Below, in pieces: positions 1-8,774 of a stretch of 54,132 bases of DNA. A program made the position numbers and the translations under genes. The notes under the pieces are model-generated. The model worked only from the letters and a program-made list of their open reading frames with translations, did not search any database and was not told the DNA's origin. Source of the DNA: Nostoc sp. LPT (GTDB lineage: Bacteria > Cyanobacteriota > Cyanobacteriia > Cyanobacteriales > Nostocaceae). The DNA lies in contig NZ_JABXKF010000160.1 of assembly GCF_017115165.1 (NCBI RefSeq), positions 1 through 54,132 of the forward strand. The letters are read 5' to 3'. Numbering within the stretch: the stretch's first letter is position 1; each line of letters starts with the position of its first letter.

Positions 1-84
1 AATTCGGGTGGTCGTTTATTGAATTCGGGTGGTCGTTTATTGAATTCGGGTGGTCGTTCATTGAATTCGGGTGGTCGTTCATTG
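1..84. repeat. 21-bp direct tandem repeat, 4 copies, cut by the window edge
   Basis: Four head-to-tail copies of a 21-bp unit (aattcgggtggtcgtttattg) start at 1, 22, 43 and 64. Copies 3 and 4 differ from 1 and 2 by one base (ttcatt for tttatt). A fifth start at 85 decays after about five bases. The array begins at the window edge, so its full length is unknown. From here to 338 I see no gene. Confidence 0.9.
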
Positions 85-338
85 AATTCAAGCAGTGGTT
101 AGGGTGGGGTAAAACCCAGATTCAAAGAACAACGTAGAGACTTGTGTGTACACCGTAGCGCCTTTTAGGAGAGGGAGGCTGGGAGGGAGAGGTCTGTCGA
201 ACTCACGTAATAATTAGGTGCTGTAGAATGCTTTAACCCTGACCAGTTTTGCATTTTAAATTCCCTGAAGGCGAACAGCGTCTCCAAGAGTTGGGCTGAC
301 TGCTAGGCTAAACTTATAGCAATGAGACACTTGTTGCC

Positions 339-1007
339 ATGTCTGTCGCCCAAGATTTAGAATCCCCAGAAAATGTTATATTTCCCCCAGGGGATTTATA
401 TAGTGACGAACCGCCTTGGGAAAGTGACTTGCATCGGTTGCAAATGACACTGCTCATCCAATGTTTGGAGTGGCTGTGGCAAAATCGCAAAGATTTTTAT
501 GCATCGGGTAATCTCACCATCTACTACAGTCCACGCCAACGCAAATCAGAAAATTTCCGGGGGCCAGATTTTTTTGTCGTATTGGGGACTGAACGCAAAC
601 CCCGTAAAAGTTGGGTTGTCTGGGAAGAAGATGGCAAATATCCCAATGTAATTATAGAAATTATCTCGGATAGCACAGGCGACACTGATAAAGGCTTAAA
701 AAAACAAATTTACCAAGATATATTTCGCACACCAGATTACTTCTGGTTTGACCCAGAAACGTTAGAATTTTCAGGGTTCCATTTGCTGGATGGTGAATAT
801 CAACCGCTAGAACAAAATCCCCAAGGCTGGTTATGGAGTCAACAGCTAGGTTTATATTTAGGGGTTGTTCAAGAAAAATTACGCTTTTACACTCGTGAAG
901 GAGAACTGATTCCCACACCGGAAGAAGTGGCACAACACCAGAAACAACGTAGCGATCGCTTGGCAGCAAAACTGCGAGAATTAAATATAGATCCAGATAC
1001 TATTTAA
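339..1007 (+). CDS. Uma2-family (DUF820) putative restriction-endonuclease-fold protein
   Basis: The 222-residue product matches the Uma2/DUF820 family, which is greatly expanded in cyanobacteria and has a PD-(D/E)XK nuclease fold. The core motif is visible as GPDFFVVLG around residues 75-83 and PNVIIEIISD around 103-112, with the expected Asp and Glu. The C-terminus (HQKQRSDRLAAKLRELNID) is the helical tail typical of the family. No cognate methylase or toxin partner lies beside it. The family's biological role is unproven. The start is the first ATG of the frame; the ribosome binding site is weak. Confidence 0.8.
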   Translation: MSVAQDLESPENVIFPPGDLYSDEPPWESDLHRLQMTLLIQCLEWLWQNRKDFYASGNLTIYYSPRQRKSENFRGPDFFVVLGTERKPRKSWVVWEEDGKYPNVIIEIISDSTGDTDKGLKKQIYQDIFRTPDYFWFDPETLEFSGFHLLDGEYQPLEQNPQGWLWSQQLGLYLGVVQEKLRFYTREGELIPTPEEVAQHQKQRSDRLAAKLRELNIDPDTI

Positions 1008-1045
1008 CTTCCACGCTGTCTTGCTTGTGCCTGTTGACTCAAATG

Positions 1046-1246
1046 CTATGGATCTTCAGGAAAAACCCATTTTGGCGGTTCCGTCATTTTTTTGTGCAGA
1101 CGTTCTTGTGCCAACTCCAGCATTTTGTCTAAGGGAGTCTCTTCAATAAATTTTGTGGCTGACTCTCTAAACTCGATATTGGGGCATTTATTCCCTAAAA
1201 CACACCCGTTAACACAGGCTACAGCGCAGTTAATCTTTTGCTCCAC
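1046..1246 (-). CDS. Small Cys-rich conserved cyanobacterial protein (66 aa)
   Basis: A 66-residue product begins MEQKINCAVACVNGCVLGNK and carries four cysteines within its first 21 residues, which suggests metal or disulfide chemistry. The C-terminal half is a charged amphipathic helix ending PPKWVFPEDP. The start codon is GTG at 1244-1246 on the reverse strand, preceded by a clear purine-rich site (agagagaggaa). I recognise the type as a conserved cyanobacterial hypothetical protein, but no function is known to me. It is convergent with the Uma2 gene. Confidence 0.7.
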   Translation of the reverse strand: MEQKINCAVACVNGCVLGNKCPNIEFRESATKFIEETPLDKMLELAQERLHKKMTEPPKWVFPEDP

Positions 1247-1449
1247 AGTAAATTCCTCTCTCTAAAAGTTATGAGTTATAAGTTGTGAGTCGTGATTTTC
1301 ATCTCTAACTCTTTGCTCTTAACTCTTTACTATCAGGCATGACCTACAAGTAAATTTTACCTTGCCAGTTGGTATCTCATTAGTTTAAATACTTACCATT
1401 TAAAAACTTATGAGTTATAAATTAACGCGGTGTGCAACTTTATAGCAAA

Positions 1450-1477
1450 GTGCTGAGTGCTGAGTGCTGAGTGCTGA
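1450..1477. repeat. Heptanucleotide repeat (gtgctga)x4 in a 459-bp intergenic region
   Basis: Four perfect tandem copies of gtgctga form a short tandemly repeated repetitive (STRR) array of the kind known from heterocystous cyanobacteria. The surrounding region 1247-1705 also holds gagttataagttgtgag-type degenerate heptads near 1270 and a palindromic GC-rich stretch around 1600-1630. I see no gene in it. Confidence 0.85.
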
Positions 1478-1705
1478 GTAGAAACCCAGTTATATCATGG
1501 CTTTTAGCAATCAACATTGTCCTAACTTATGTGGCTACGGCTATATCTCAAACCTAACCCCCAGCGCCTTCCCTACTAGCGTTGGGCAGCAAGACTTAAA
1601 GCCTCTCCCTGAAGCGGGGAGAGGAATGGAAGTGGGGTTTTAAGAATAAGTCGCACATCGCGCAAATTATGATTTTTACTTTTTACTCTATAATAAAGGG
1701 CGCTC

Positions 1706-3127
1706 ATGTCAGAACTCTTTGCTACTACTGGAACTATAGCCGCGATCGCCACTGCTGTTGTCCCCCAACAGGGTAGTGTTGGGATTGTGCGGGTGTCCGG
1801 TTCTCAAGCAATGGCAATCGCCCAAAGTCTCTTTCATGCACCAGGGCGACAAGTTTGGGAAAGTCACCGGATTCTCTACGGTTACATTCGCCATCCCCAG
1901 ACGCAACAAATGGTGGATGAAGCCCTGTTGTTGATGATGAAAGCACCCCGTTCTTACACCCGTGAAGATGTAGTGGAATTCCATTGCCACGGGGGAATTA
2001 TGGCAGTGCAGCAGGTATTACAACTGTGTTTGGAAAATGGCGCCAGACTAGCGCAACCTGGAGAATTTACCCTCCGCGCCTTTTTGAATGGACGATTGGA
2101 TTTAACTCAAGCCGAAGGTATTGCTGATTTAGTGGGAGCTAAATCGCCCCAAGCGGCTCAAAGTGCTTTAGCTGGTTTACAAGGAAAATTAGCTCATCCG
2201 ATTCGGCAGTTACGCGCTAACTGTTTGGATATCTTGGCAGAAATTGAAGCTCGGATTGATTTTGAGGAAGACCTTCCCCCGTTGGATGATAAAGCAATTA
2301 TATCAGCAATCGATAAAATTGCCGCAGAAATAACTAGGTTATTGGAAACCAAAGATCAAGGTGAGTTGCTACGCACTGGTTTAAAAGTGGCAATTGTCGG
2401 GCGTCCAAATGTGGGTAAGTCGAGTTTATTGAACGCTTGGAGCCGGAGCGATCGCGCCATTGTGACTGATTTACCTGGCACAACCCGCGATGTGGTGGAA
2501 TCTCAGTTAGTTGTTGGCGGAATTCCCGTACAAGTACTAGATACAGCGGGGATTCGGGAAACAACAGACCAAGTAGAAAAAATTGGCGTCGAGCGATCGC
2601 GTCGTGCCGCCAATGCAGCTGATTTAGTCTTGCTTACCATTGATGCTTCCACAGATTGGACAGAAGGCGATGAAGAAATTTATCAGCAGGTGCAACATCG
2701 TCCGTTGATTATAGTTATTAACAAAATCGATTTAGTAGAAGAAAGCGATCGGGAAAACCTTCAATCCAAAATCCCAATTGTACTGGAAGCACACCAAATG
2801 TGCGATCCGAAATCTACAATTGTCACAGCAGCAGCCCAAAATCAAGGTATTGATGCTTTAGAAACAGCAATTTTAGAGATAGTTCAATCTGGAAAAGTGC
2901 AGGCGGCTGATATGGATTTAGCCATTAACCAAAGGCAGGCAGCAGCCTTAACTCAAGCTAAAATATCTTTGGAACAAGTACAAGCAACAATTGTTCAGCA
3001 GTTACCTCTTGATTTTTGGACAATTGACTTACGAGGTGCGATTCAAGCTTTGGGAGAAATTACTGGAGAAGAAGTAACAGAATCAGTTTTAGAGAGGATT
3101 TTTAGTAAGTTCTGTATCGGGAAATAA
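1706..3127 (+). CDS. mnmE: tRNA modification GTPase MnmE (TrmE)
   Basis: With MnmG, MnmE installs the carboxymethylaminomethyl group at U34 of certain tRNAs, using GTP hydrolysis and a folate one-carbon donor. The 473-residue protein shows the N-terminal folate-binding domain (residues 1 to about 125), a helical domain, and an inserted Ras-like G domain with G1 GRPNVGKS near 230, the DLPGTTRD loop, G3 DTAGIRE and G4 NKIDLV. It ends in the diagnostic C-terminal CIGK box (CxGK), so it is full length. An aaaggg element precedes the ATG. The gene stands alone, with a miniature element downstream. Confidence 0.97.
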   Translation: MSELFATTGTIAAIATAVVPQQGSVGIVRVSGSQAMAIAQSLFHAPGRQVWESHRILYGYIRHPQTQQMVDEALLLMMKAPRSYTREDVVEFHCHGGIMAVQQVLQLCLENGARLAQPGEFTLRAFLNGRLDLTQAEGIADLVGAKSPQAAQSALAGLQGKLAHPIRQLRANCLDILAEIEARIDFEEDLPPLDDKAIISAIDKIAAEITRLLETKDQGELLRTGLKVAIVGRPNVGKSSLLNAWSRSDRAIVTDLPGTTRDVVESQLVVGGIPVQVLDTAGIRETTDQVEKIGVERSRRAANAADLVLLTIDASTDWTEGDEEIYQQVQHRPLIIVINKIDLVEESDRENLQSKIPIVLEAHQMCDPKSTIVTAAAQNQGIDALETAILEIVQSGKVQAADMDLAINQRQAAALTQAKISLEQVQATIVQQLPLDFWTIDLRGAIQALGEITGEEVTESVLERIFSKFCIGK

Positions 3128-3213
3128 ACAGCAAAATTGCCAAATTTAAAAGGAAGTAGCAACCTGTAATATGTAGAATTTCTGAAGGGGTGACAAAGAA
3201 GCAACAAAGTAGA

Positions 3214-3310
3214 CTAGTACCGCAAGGCGGAAGTCAAAAGTCAAAAGAATTGTATTTCGGGCTTTTACACCATTTGAAATGGTATGTTTATTTACGCCGT
3301 GCTGTACTAG
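3214..3310. mobile_element. MITE-like element, 97 bp, 19-bp imperfect terminal inverted repeats
   Basis: The left end (3214-3232) and the reverse complement of the right end (3292-3310) match at 16 of 19 positions, starting ctagtac and containing a ggcg core. The centre carries a palindrome (accatttgaaatggt). It encodes nothing. The terminal ctag could be element or target duplication. Confidence 0.65.
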
Positions 3311-3561
3311 ATAAGAGACAATTTATAAAGTAAATCTTTAGACAACAAGACGACGCAGCATGATACGAGTCATGACAGCGTATATGGCAGCTTCACTCAC
3401 AACCACTTTCAACAACAGTCCCAGACCATTCGTGAAAGACTAAGATAAAGTGTCTTTTATCAATCAGTTAAAATACTCAAAATAACCTTAATAAAAATTT
3501 TGACAGATTCCTTGCTGGTTCTAAAATGAAATTGGACTTCATCGCTGACACACCCTAGCTT
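3311..3561. other. Intergenic region with a short orphan reading frame
   Basis: On the reverse strand, 3338-3439 reads open for 33 codons between two stops, ending AAIYAVMTRIMLRRLVV. It has no start codon or ribosome binding site. It may be the tail of a decayed transposase or another gene, but I cannot assign it. The rest is AT-rich sequence upstream of the methyltransferase. Confidence 0.3.
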
Positions 3562-4386
3562 ATGCAAGACTTTAGACAAGAAATAAATGCCAGAGCTTCT
3601 ATGGATTTGGAACAGCGAAGGACTTGGTATTCTCCCGTTGCGGATGTTTATTACAACGCAAGAGCACGCTATCCAAAGGAACTAATCGATCGGTCTGTCG
3701 CTTTAGCCCAACTTTCTTCAGATGCATCGATTCTTGAAATTGGTTGTGGTCCAGGAAATGCGACGGTGGCTTTTGCTCAATTTGGTTTTTCAATGACGTG
3801 TATTGAGCCAAACCAGGATTTTTATCATTTGGCACAACACAACTGCGATCAATATCCAAAAGTTACAATTTGCAATACTTCATTTGAGGAGTGGGAACTA
3901 GAAGCAAAACAGTTCAATGCCGTTCTATTTGCCAATGCCTTTCACTGGATACCGCCAGAGATTAAATATACCAAGGCAGCATCGGCAATGTGTGATAACG
4001 GTTTTCTTATCCTACTATGGAATCTGACCCCAGAACCGAAATACGAAGTTTACCAAGCGATCGAGGAAGTGTATCAAGCTTATGCTCCCTCATTTGCCCG
4101 ATATGACGGTGCAGAAATTCAAGCGGACATTTTGAGGGGGTTTGGACAAGAGATTTTAGACTCCAATTGTTTTAAAGAGTTGGTTGTCGAGCAAACTGCG
4201 TGTGAAGTCACCTATAGCATTGATGACTACCTCAAGCTTTTGAGTACCTTTCGGAGACTAGAGCCACAAGCCAAAGAGTTACTATTTGCAGGATTGCGGG
4301 AGAAGCTAGAAAAATTTGGAGATAGCGTACAACTCTCGTTTCTTTCTGCTGTTCATGTTGCCCGCAAAGCACCCGTAAGAGATTAA
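3562..4386 (+). CDS. Class I SAM-dependent methyltransferase
   Basis: The 274-residue protein has a Rossmann methyltransferase core. Motif I is ILEIGCGPGNATVAFAQFG near residues 58-76, followed by an acidic strand end (CIEPN) that would bind the SAM ribose, and a post-motif segment NAVLFANAFHWIPPE. It resembles the Methyltransf_11/25 group, which acts on small molecules, but the substrate cannot be read from sequence. A second possible start is Met14 (MDLEQRRTW). The next gene, cutA, begins 42 bp downstream on the same strand. Confidence 0.8.
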   Translation: MQDFRQEINARASMDLEQRRTWYSPVADVYYNARARYPKELIDRSVALAQLSSDASILEIGCGPGNATVAFAQFGFSMTCIEPNQDFYHLAQHNCDQYPKVTICNTSFEEWELEAKQFNAVLFANAFHWIPPEIKYTKAASAMCDNGFLILLWNLTPEPKYEVYQAIEEVYQAYAPSFARYDGAEIQADILRGFGQEILDSNCFKELVVEQTACEVTYSIDDYLKLLSTFRRLEPQAKELLFAGLREKLEKFGDSVQLSFLSAVHVARKAPVRD

Positions 4387-4428
4387 GAGAATTGCACAAA
4401 TGCCTTTAATTGTAAGTCGAAAACTTTT

Positions 4429-4737
4429 ATGAAACTCTACTATGTAACTTTAAATAATACAGATGAAGCACGGCAAATTGGTCGGGCATTACTGGAATGT
4501 AAGTTAGCAGTTTGTGTCAATTGGTTCCCGATTACTTGTGCTTATAGTTGGCAAGGAGAAATTACTGAAGAACCAGAAGTTGTTTTAATTGTCAAAACTC
4601 AAGATGGTTATGCTTTAGAAATAGAAAAACTTATTCAAGAGCATATTACTTATACTAATTTTATCGCCGAAATTCCTCCGACAGCAGTTAATCAGGGTTT
4701 TGTCAATTGGTTGAATGCAGAAGTTTCACTGCGCTAA
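4429..4737 (+). CDS. cutA: Divalent-cation tolerance protein CutA
   Basis: CutA proteins are small trimeric ferredoxin-like proteins linked to copper and divalent-cation tolerance; their biochemical role is unsettled. The 102-residue product has the family signature: LLECKLAVCVNWFPITCAYSWQGEI with the conserved Cys and Y-W-G segment, then EVVLIVKTQ and a C-terminal EIPPTAVNQGFVNWL. Length is normal for the family. It may be co-transcribed with the upstream methyltransferase. Confidence 0.93.
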   Translation: MKLYYVTLNNTDEARQIGRALLECKLAVCVNWFPITCAYSWQGEITEEPEVVLIVKTQDGYALEIEKLIQEHITYTNFIAEIPPTAVNQGFVNWLNAEVSLR

Positions 4738-4947
4738 CAATAGAAATTACCTAAGAAGACAGCAAAAATAAAGGTATACAAGGTATAAGAGCAGAGAAAA
4801 TAGCTGGGAGCAAGATATGAACCTGCCACGGGTATGATTAACGCTCCTGCAAAATATGAAACAATAGAATACTTTTTAAATAGTGTATTTGCTACTACAA
4901 GTTATGCCTCGAAAGCCTGATTATAACTATTTTACTGGAGGTCAAAA

Positions 4948-5502
4948 ATGGCAGTTCTCAAACTAGAAAATGGAACTCTCCACACCGATTTAATTCACAT
5001 TTCCCAGGAATTAGCCCCCCTGAATATTCAAATTAATCGCCTGACTGTAGCAAATAACCCCAAACTCCAACATTTGTTGGCACAGGATAGTCTCAACGAA
5101 GATGAAAAAGAACAAGTACTCAAAGCAATAGATAGTTACTTTGAGCAACTACAACAGACAGCCGGCTATAAATCTCGTGATTTGGTTGTCCTTCATCAAG
5201 GGATTCCTAACCTTGATGAGTTAATGGCAAAGTTTGACCAAATTCATACCCATGCAGATGATGAAGTCCGCTACATCATTGATGGAGAAGCGATTTTTGG
5301 TTTTGTACTTTCTGATGGTAGTCAAGTAGAACTGACAGTGCAACCAGAAGAATATATCAACATCCCAGCCGGAACCGAACATTGGTTTTATCTCACCCCA
5401 GCAAGGCGGGTGAAAGCAGTACGCTATTTCATCACCACAGAAGGTTGGATACCTCAATATACAGGCATAGAAATTCACACTCGCCAACCCCTGGGGAGGT
5501 AA
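4948..5502 (+). CDS. mtnD: Acireductone dioxygenase (methionine salvage)
   Basis: ARD oxidises acireductone to 2-keto-4-methylthiobutyrate plus formate in methionine salvage (or to a different product with a different metal). The 184-residue cupin has the metal ligands as HTHADDE (His100, His102, Glu106) and a second-motif GTEHW (His145). The ATG follows a strong ribosome binding site (ggaggt). It is the first gene of a three-gene set with mtnX (37 bp downstream) and mtnB, consistent with the lower part of the 5'-methylthioadenosine recycling pathway. Confidence 0.93.
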   Translation: MAVLKLENGTLHTDLIHISQELAPLNIQINRLTVANNPKLQHLLAQDSLNEDEKEQVLKAIDSYFEQLQQTAGYKSRDLVVLHQGIPNLDELMAKFDQIHTHADDEVRYIIDGEAIFGFVLSDGSQVELTVQPEEYINIPAGTEHWFYLTPARRVKAVRYFITTEGWIPQYTGIEIHTRQPLGR

Positions 5503-5539
5503 ATTCTAAATTATCAAACATTACAAATTACAAATCAGT

Positions 5540-6169
5540 ATGAAACGGATTGTTTTTTGTGACTTTGATGGCACTATTACAGTTGACGAAACTTTTGTTG
5601 CAGTTCTGAGAAAGTTTGCACCAGTACTTTCTGCAAAACTCCTGCCTGAAATGTATGCAAAAAGGCTGACACTGCGAGAGGGAGTCAAGGAAATTCTGCA
5701 ATCAATTCCATCTGCAAGTTATCCAGAAATTCTGGAATTTACTAAACCTCAATTGATGCGTCCTGGGTTTATAGAATTGTTGGATTTTCTGGAGTGTCAG
5801 GGAGTTTCATTAATAGTAATTTCTGGAGGGCTACGGGGAATGGTAGAGGTTGTTTTGGATGAGATAGTGCATAGAATAGAGAGAATTTATGCTGTAGATG
5901 TCGATATTAGCAGTGCTTATTTAAAAGTAAATTCTGAATACGAAGGAGATACAGAACTGATGGCTAAGGTGCAGGTTATGGATCAGTACCCAGCCGATGA
6001 AAAGATCGCTATTGGTGATTCCATCACCGACTTAAATATGGGATTGCAAGCTTCTGTTGTCTTTGCACGCTCTCCTTTAGCACAATATTTAGATGAATAC
6101 CAAAAACCCTATATTTTCTGGAATGATTTTTTACAAATCCGCGATTATTTAGCAAAATCATGGAGTTAA
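5540..6169 (+). CDS. mtnX: HAD-family phosphatase, MtnX-like (methionine salvage)
   Basis: MtnX dephosphorylates 2-hydroxy-3-keto-5-methylthiopentenyl-1-phosphate to acireductone, the substrate of MtnD. The 209-residue protein opens with the HAD motif I FCDFDGTIT (nucleophile Asp and acid/base Asp), has a motif II region VISGGL near residue 94, and motif IV IAIGDSITDLN near 154-164. Its place between mtnD and mtnB supports MtnX over a generic phosphoserine-phosphatase-like enzyme. The gene overlaps the start of mtnB by 10 bp, which suggests translational coupling. Confidence 0.88.
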   Translation: MKRIVFCDFDGTITVDETFVAVLRKFAPVLSAKLLPEMYAKRLTLREGVKEILQSIPSASYPEILEFTKPQLMRPGFIELLDFLECQGVSLIVISGGLRGMVEVVLDEIVHRIERIYAVDVDISSAYLKVNSEYEGDTELMAKVQVMDQYPADEKIAIGDSITDLNMGLQASVVFARSPLAQYLDEYQKPYIFWNDFLQIRDYLAKSWS

Positions 6170-6795
6170 ACCCAACAATAGCAGATCCTCGTTTGCAACT
6201 AATTGCCACTGCTCGGTATTTTTACCAACAAGGTTGGATGGTAGGAACTGCCGGCAACCTCTCTACTCGATTAGCTGATGGTAGTTTTTGGATTACAGCT
6301 AGTGGTAAATCTAAGGGTGAGTTATTACTCAACGATTTTGTTCTCATCGCTCCAGATGGCAAAATAGAAGCATCAGCAAGCCAGGGGCTACCTTCAGCTG
6401 AAACAGCTATTCATCAACTACTTTACCGCCTGTTTCCAGAATCACTTGCTTGTTATCATATACATTCTATTGAGAGCAATTTGGTTTCTCGCTTGGTTGA
6501 AGGTGATACTTTACCTTTACCGCCGCTAGAAATGCTCAAAGGTTTGGGAGTTTGGCAAGAAAATCCCTGTTGTGTAATACCAATTTTTGCTAATCATCTC
6601 CAAGTTGCCCAGATTGCTGGTTATATTGAACAACGCTTTGCCGTCACTCCACCGCAAATATCCGCATTACTAATTCGGGATCATGGTTTGACAGTTTGGG
6701 CTTGTTCTCTTGAAGCTGCTCGTAATTATATTGAGTTATTAGACTACATCTTTCGCTATATGGTTGCTGCCATTCGGTCAGGCATAAATATCTGA
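6160..6795 (+). CDS. mtnB: Methylthioribulose-1-phosphate dehydratase
   Basis: MtnB, a class II aldolase-fold zinc enzyme, dehydrates 5-methylthioribulose-1-phosphate. The 211-residue protein shows GTAGNLSTRL near 25-34, the SGKSKGEL phosphate-binding segment, a zinc-ligand HIHS motif near 101-104 and RDHGLTVWACS near 168-178. The ATG lies inside the 3' end of mtnX. A dedicated enolase (MtnW) is not in this window, so the pathway must be completed by a gene elsewhere. Confidence 0.92.
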   Translation: MELNPTIADPRLQLIATARYFYQQGWMVGTAGNLSTRLADGSFWITASGKSKGELLLNDFVLIAPDGKIEASASQGLPSAETAIHQLLYRLFPESLACYHIHSIESNLVSRLVEGDTLPLPPLEMLKGLGVWQENPCCVIPIFANHLQVAQIAGYIEQRFAVTPPQISALLIRDHGLTVWACSLEAARNYIELLDYIFRYMVAAIRSGINI

Positions 6796-6941
6796 ATCAG
6801 ACTAACTATTGACTATGGACTTTTGATTATGAACTAATAGCTAATAATGCTGGAGTGCCAAAATAAGATATTGTTTTGGGTTTTCATGCTCCCTACAAAC
6901 GGAAGTTTACTAAGTTAGTAGGTTAGGCAAAATAGCTGTAG

Positions 6942-7010
6942 AAGTTATAAGTTATGAGTGATAAGTTATGAATTTTTAACTTATCACTTATAACTCATAA
7001 TTCATAACTC
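6942..7010. repeat. Inverted repeat built from gttat(g/a)a heptads; possible terminator
   Basis: Degenerate copies of gttatga/gttataa are followed by their reverse complements, giving a long hairpin with the perfect core gtgataagtt / aacttatcac around an AT loop. The repeat supplies the last two codons and the stop codon of the sensor kinase on the reverse strand. It could act as a bidirectional terminator between mtnB and that gene. Confidence 0.7.
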
Positions 7011-8474
7011 ATTTTCTGTAGCGATCGCTCTTGGGATATTACCAACAGTTGCCAGTTGCACTGTAAAGGTAGAACCTTCAGATAATTTACTTTTTACAGA
7101 AATAGATCCACCACAACGCAGCAGCAATTGCTGTACAATTGTTAACCCTAACCCAGCACCACCATAATCTTCGGTTGCTGCTGTACGCACGCGATAAAAC
7201 CGATCAAAGATTTTGGGAATTTCGTTTTCGGCAATACCAATACCTGTGTCGCGGAATTCTAATTGGACATAATCGCCTTGATTACGGGCACGCACCCATA
7301 CTTGACCTCCATTAGGGGTAAATTTAAGACTGTTGTGTAGTAGATTAATTACAATTTGTCTCAGCTTACCAGTCACGCACCAAACAGATGGGAGTTCAGT
7401 CGGTACGGTGTAGGCTAGCATAATTCCTTTTTCTTGGGCTACAGGTTGGTAAGTACTGACTACTCCAGGTACTATATCTGAGAGACGCACCAACTCCAAA
7501 GTCGTCCCCTCCAAATTCTGTTCTAGCTGCACCAGTTCCAAGAAACCAGTAATCAGGGAATTTTGCCGATCGCACTGGGTATTTAACATCTGTAAATAAC
7601 GTTGTCGCTGTGGGGGTTTAAGATTAGGGGAATTTAATAACGAAAGTGCTGTCTTCATGTGCGTCAAGGGTATACGCAGTTCCTGACAGACATTTTTCAG
7701 GTATTCATCTTTGAGTTGCTCTTTGTTATGCAGTTCTTGATTTTGCTGCTCCAACTTATTAGTGCGTACTGTGATGATTTGACGATTAATTTCATCTTGT
7801 CGGAGGAGTTGTTTTGCCAAGAGTTGATTCATCAGTGCGGCTTGGGGCACGGTTGGACAAATAAAACTAGCAGGTAAAATTGAGGATGATTCTGGTGCAA
7901 TCGCTTGTTGGATACCATTTAATACTTGCTGAATTACTCTCCCCTCAACAGTAGTTATAATCAGCAACGGCTGGTTTTTATTAGTATTTACCTTCCCCGA
8001 TGTCTGATTTTTGCGTTTTTTAAGTGGTCGATGAGCCAAAACTAAACTGCAAAACTGGGGCGATAACACCATTAGAAAGTTTTCCCGTCGCATTTGGCTA
8101 TCTGGTGGTAGGTGAACGGGGACATAATGAGAAGATGGGGATGAGGGGGATGAGGTAAAATTTTCTCCCCTTGCTCCCCCTACTCCCTCATCTCCCCCTG
8201 CTCCCCCTTTCTTACTCTCCTCAATCTGGCAAGTATAAATGAGACTAGACGCACCTACCGAGGATTGATAACGCGCTAATTCTGATTGCCAAATTTTATC
8301 TGGTGGTAGCTTCACCCAGAGAGTGGCTGCAATTTGCTGCTCAATGAGTAAGTCAATTTGCGCTCTTACCAGTGATAGCAGAGTAGCAGGACTGAGGGAC
8401 AATGGTTTAGGAGGCGTTTGCACTCCCATAACCAGTTGATAAACAGACAGATCCTTAGCCAGAGAAACATTCAT
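7002..8474 (-). CDS. Histidine-kinase-like sensor with N-terminal DICT-like domain and H-to-Q in the H-box
   Basis: The 490-residue protein has an N-terminal domain resembling the DICT sensory domain (opens VYQLVMGVQTPP), a Gly/Ser-rich linker near 89-115 that looks like GC-rich repeat DNA read in frame, a coiled-coil and a HisKA-like region. It then has a well-kept HATPase domain: N box NLLHNSLKFTPNGG, G1 DTGIGI, G2 GAGLGL. The expected phospho-acceptor His in HELRTPL is Gln here (CQELRIPL). It may therefore bind ATP without autophosphorylating at the usual site and act as a modulator. No response regulator is adjacent. Confidence 0.85.
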   Translation of the reverse strand: MNVSLAKDLSVYQLVMGVQTPPKPLSLSPATLLSLVRAQIDLLIEQQIAATLWVKLPPDKIWQSELARYQSSVGASSLIYTCQIEESKKGGAGGDEGVGGARGENFTSSPSSPSSHYVPVHLPPDSQMRRENFLMVLSPQFCSLVLAHRPLKKRKNQTSGKVNTNKNQPLLIITTVEGRVIQQVLNGIQQAIAPESSSILPASFICPTVPQAALMNQLLAKQLLRQDEINRQIITVRTNKLEQQNQELHNKEQLKDEYLKNVCQELRIPLTHMKTALSLLNSPNLKPPQRQRYLQMLNTQCDRQNSLITGFLELVQLEQNLEGTTLELVRLSDIVPGVVSTYQPVAQEKGIMLAYTVPTELPSVWCVTGKLRQIVINLLHNSLKFTPNGGQVWVRARNQGDYVQLEFRDTGIGIAENEIPKIFDRFYRVRTAATEDYGGAGLGLTIVQQLLLRCGGSISVKSKLSEGSTFTVQLATVGNIPRAIATENEL

Positions 8475-8573
8475 GAGTCAAGCACAACTTGGATGAAGCA
8501 AGAAATAATTCTGTCTTCGATTTTCACCTTTATATGTGCATTTTTTACAAAATCCCCACGGAAAGAAACATTA

Positions 8574-8677
8574 ATACCAATTCAAAATTCACGCATTCAA
8601 AATTCAAAATTAAGAAAGCCAGACAGAACAAAGGTTTGGAAGTATGTATCTGTCGCATTCTTTTTTCAAATTGGTAT
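8574..8677. mobile_element. MITE-like element, about 104 bp (ataccaatt ends)
   Basis: Ends ataccaattcaaaa (8574-8587) and ttttcaaattggtat (to 8677) form imperfect terminal inverted repeats. An inner inverted pair gacaga/tctgtc adds a second stem. The rest of the non-coding region 8475-8774 is AT-rich with ggggaatg and cccaatg heptad-like repeats. No gene is seen. Confidence 0.5.
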
Positions 8678-8774
8678 AACTATAAAAAACTCTACCTAGA
8701 GGGGGAATGGAGAATAGGGAATGGGGAATGGGGAAGTAGTTTGCAATACCCAATCCCAATGCCCAATGCCCAAA

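Noticed and set aside
4802..4850. tRNA-like 3' half on the reverse strand (gcaggttcatatcttgc with a pairing T-stem) or a riboswitch before mtnD
   Set aside because: The T loop departs from TTCRANY, no matching acceptor 5' strand, D arm or anticodon arm is found, and the ggagc/gctcc pair alone is too little for a riboswitch call.
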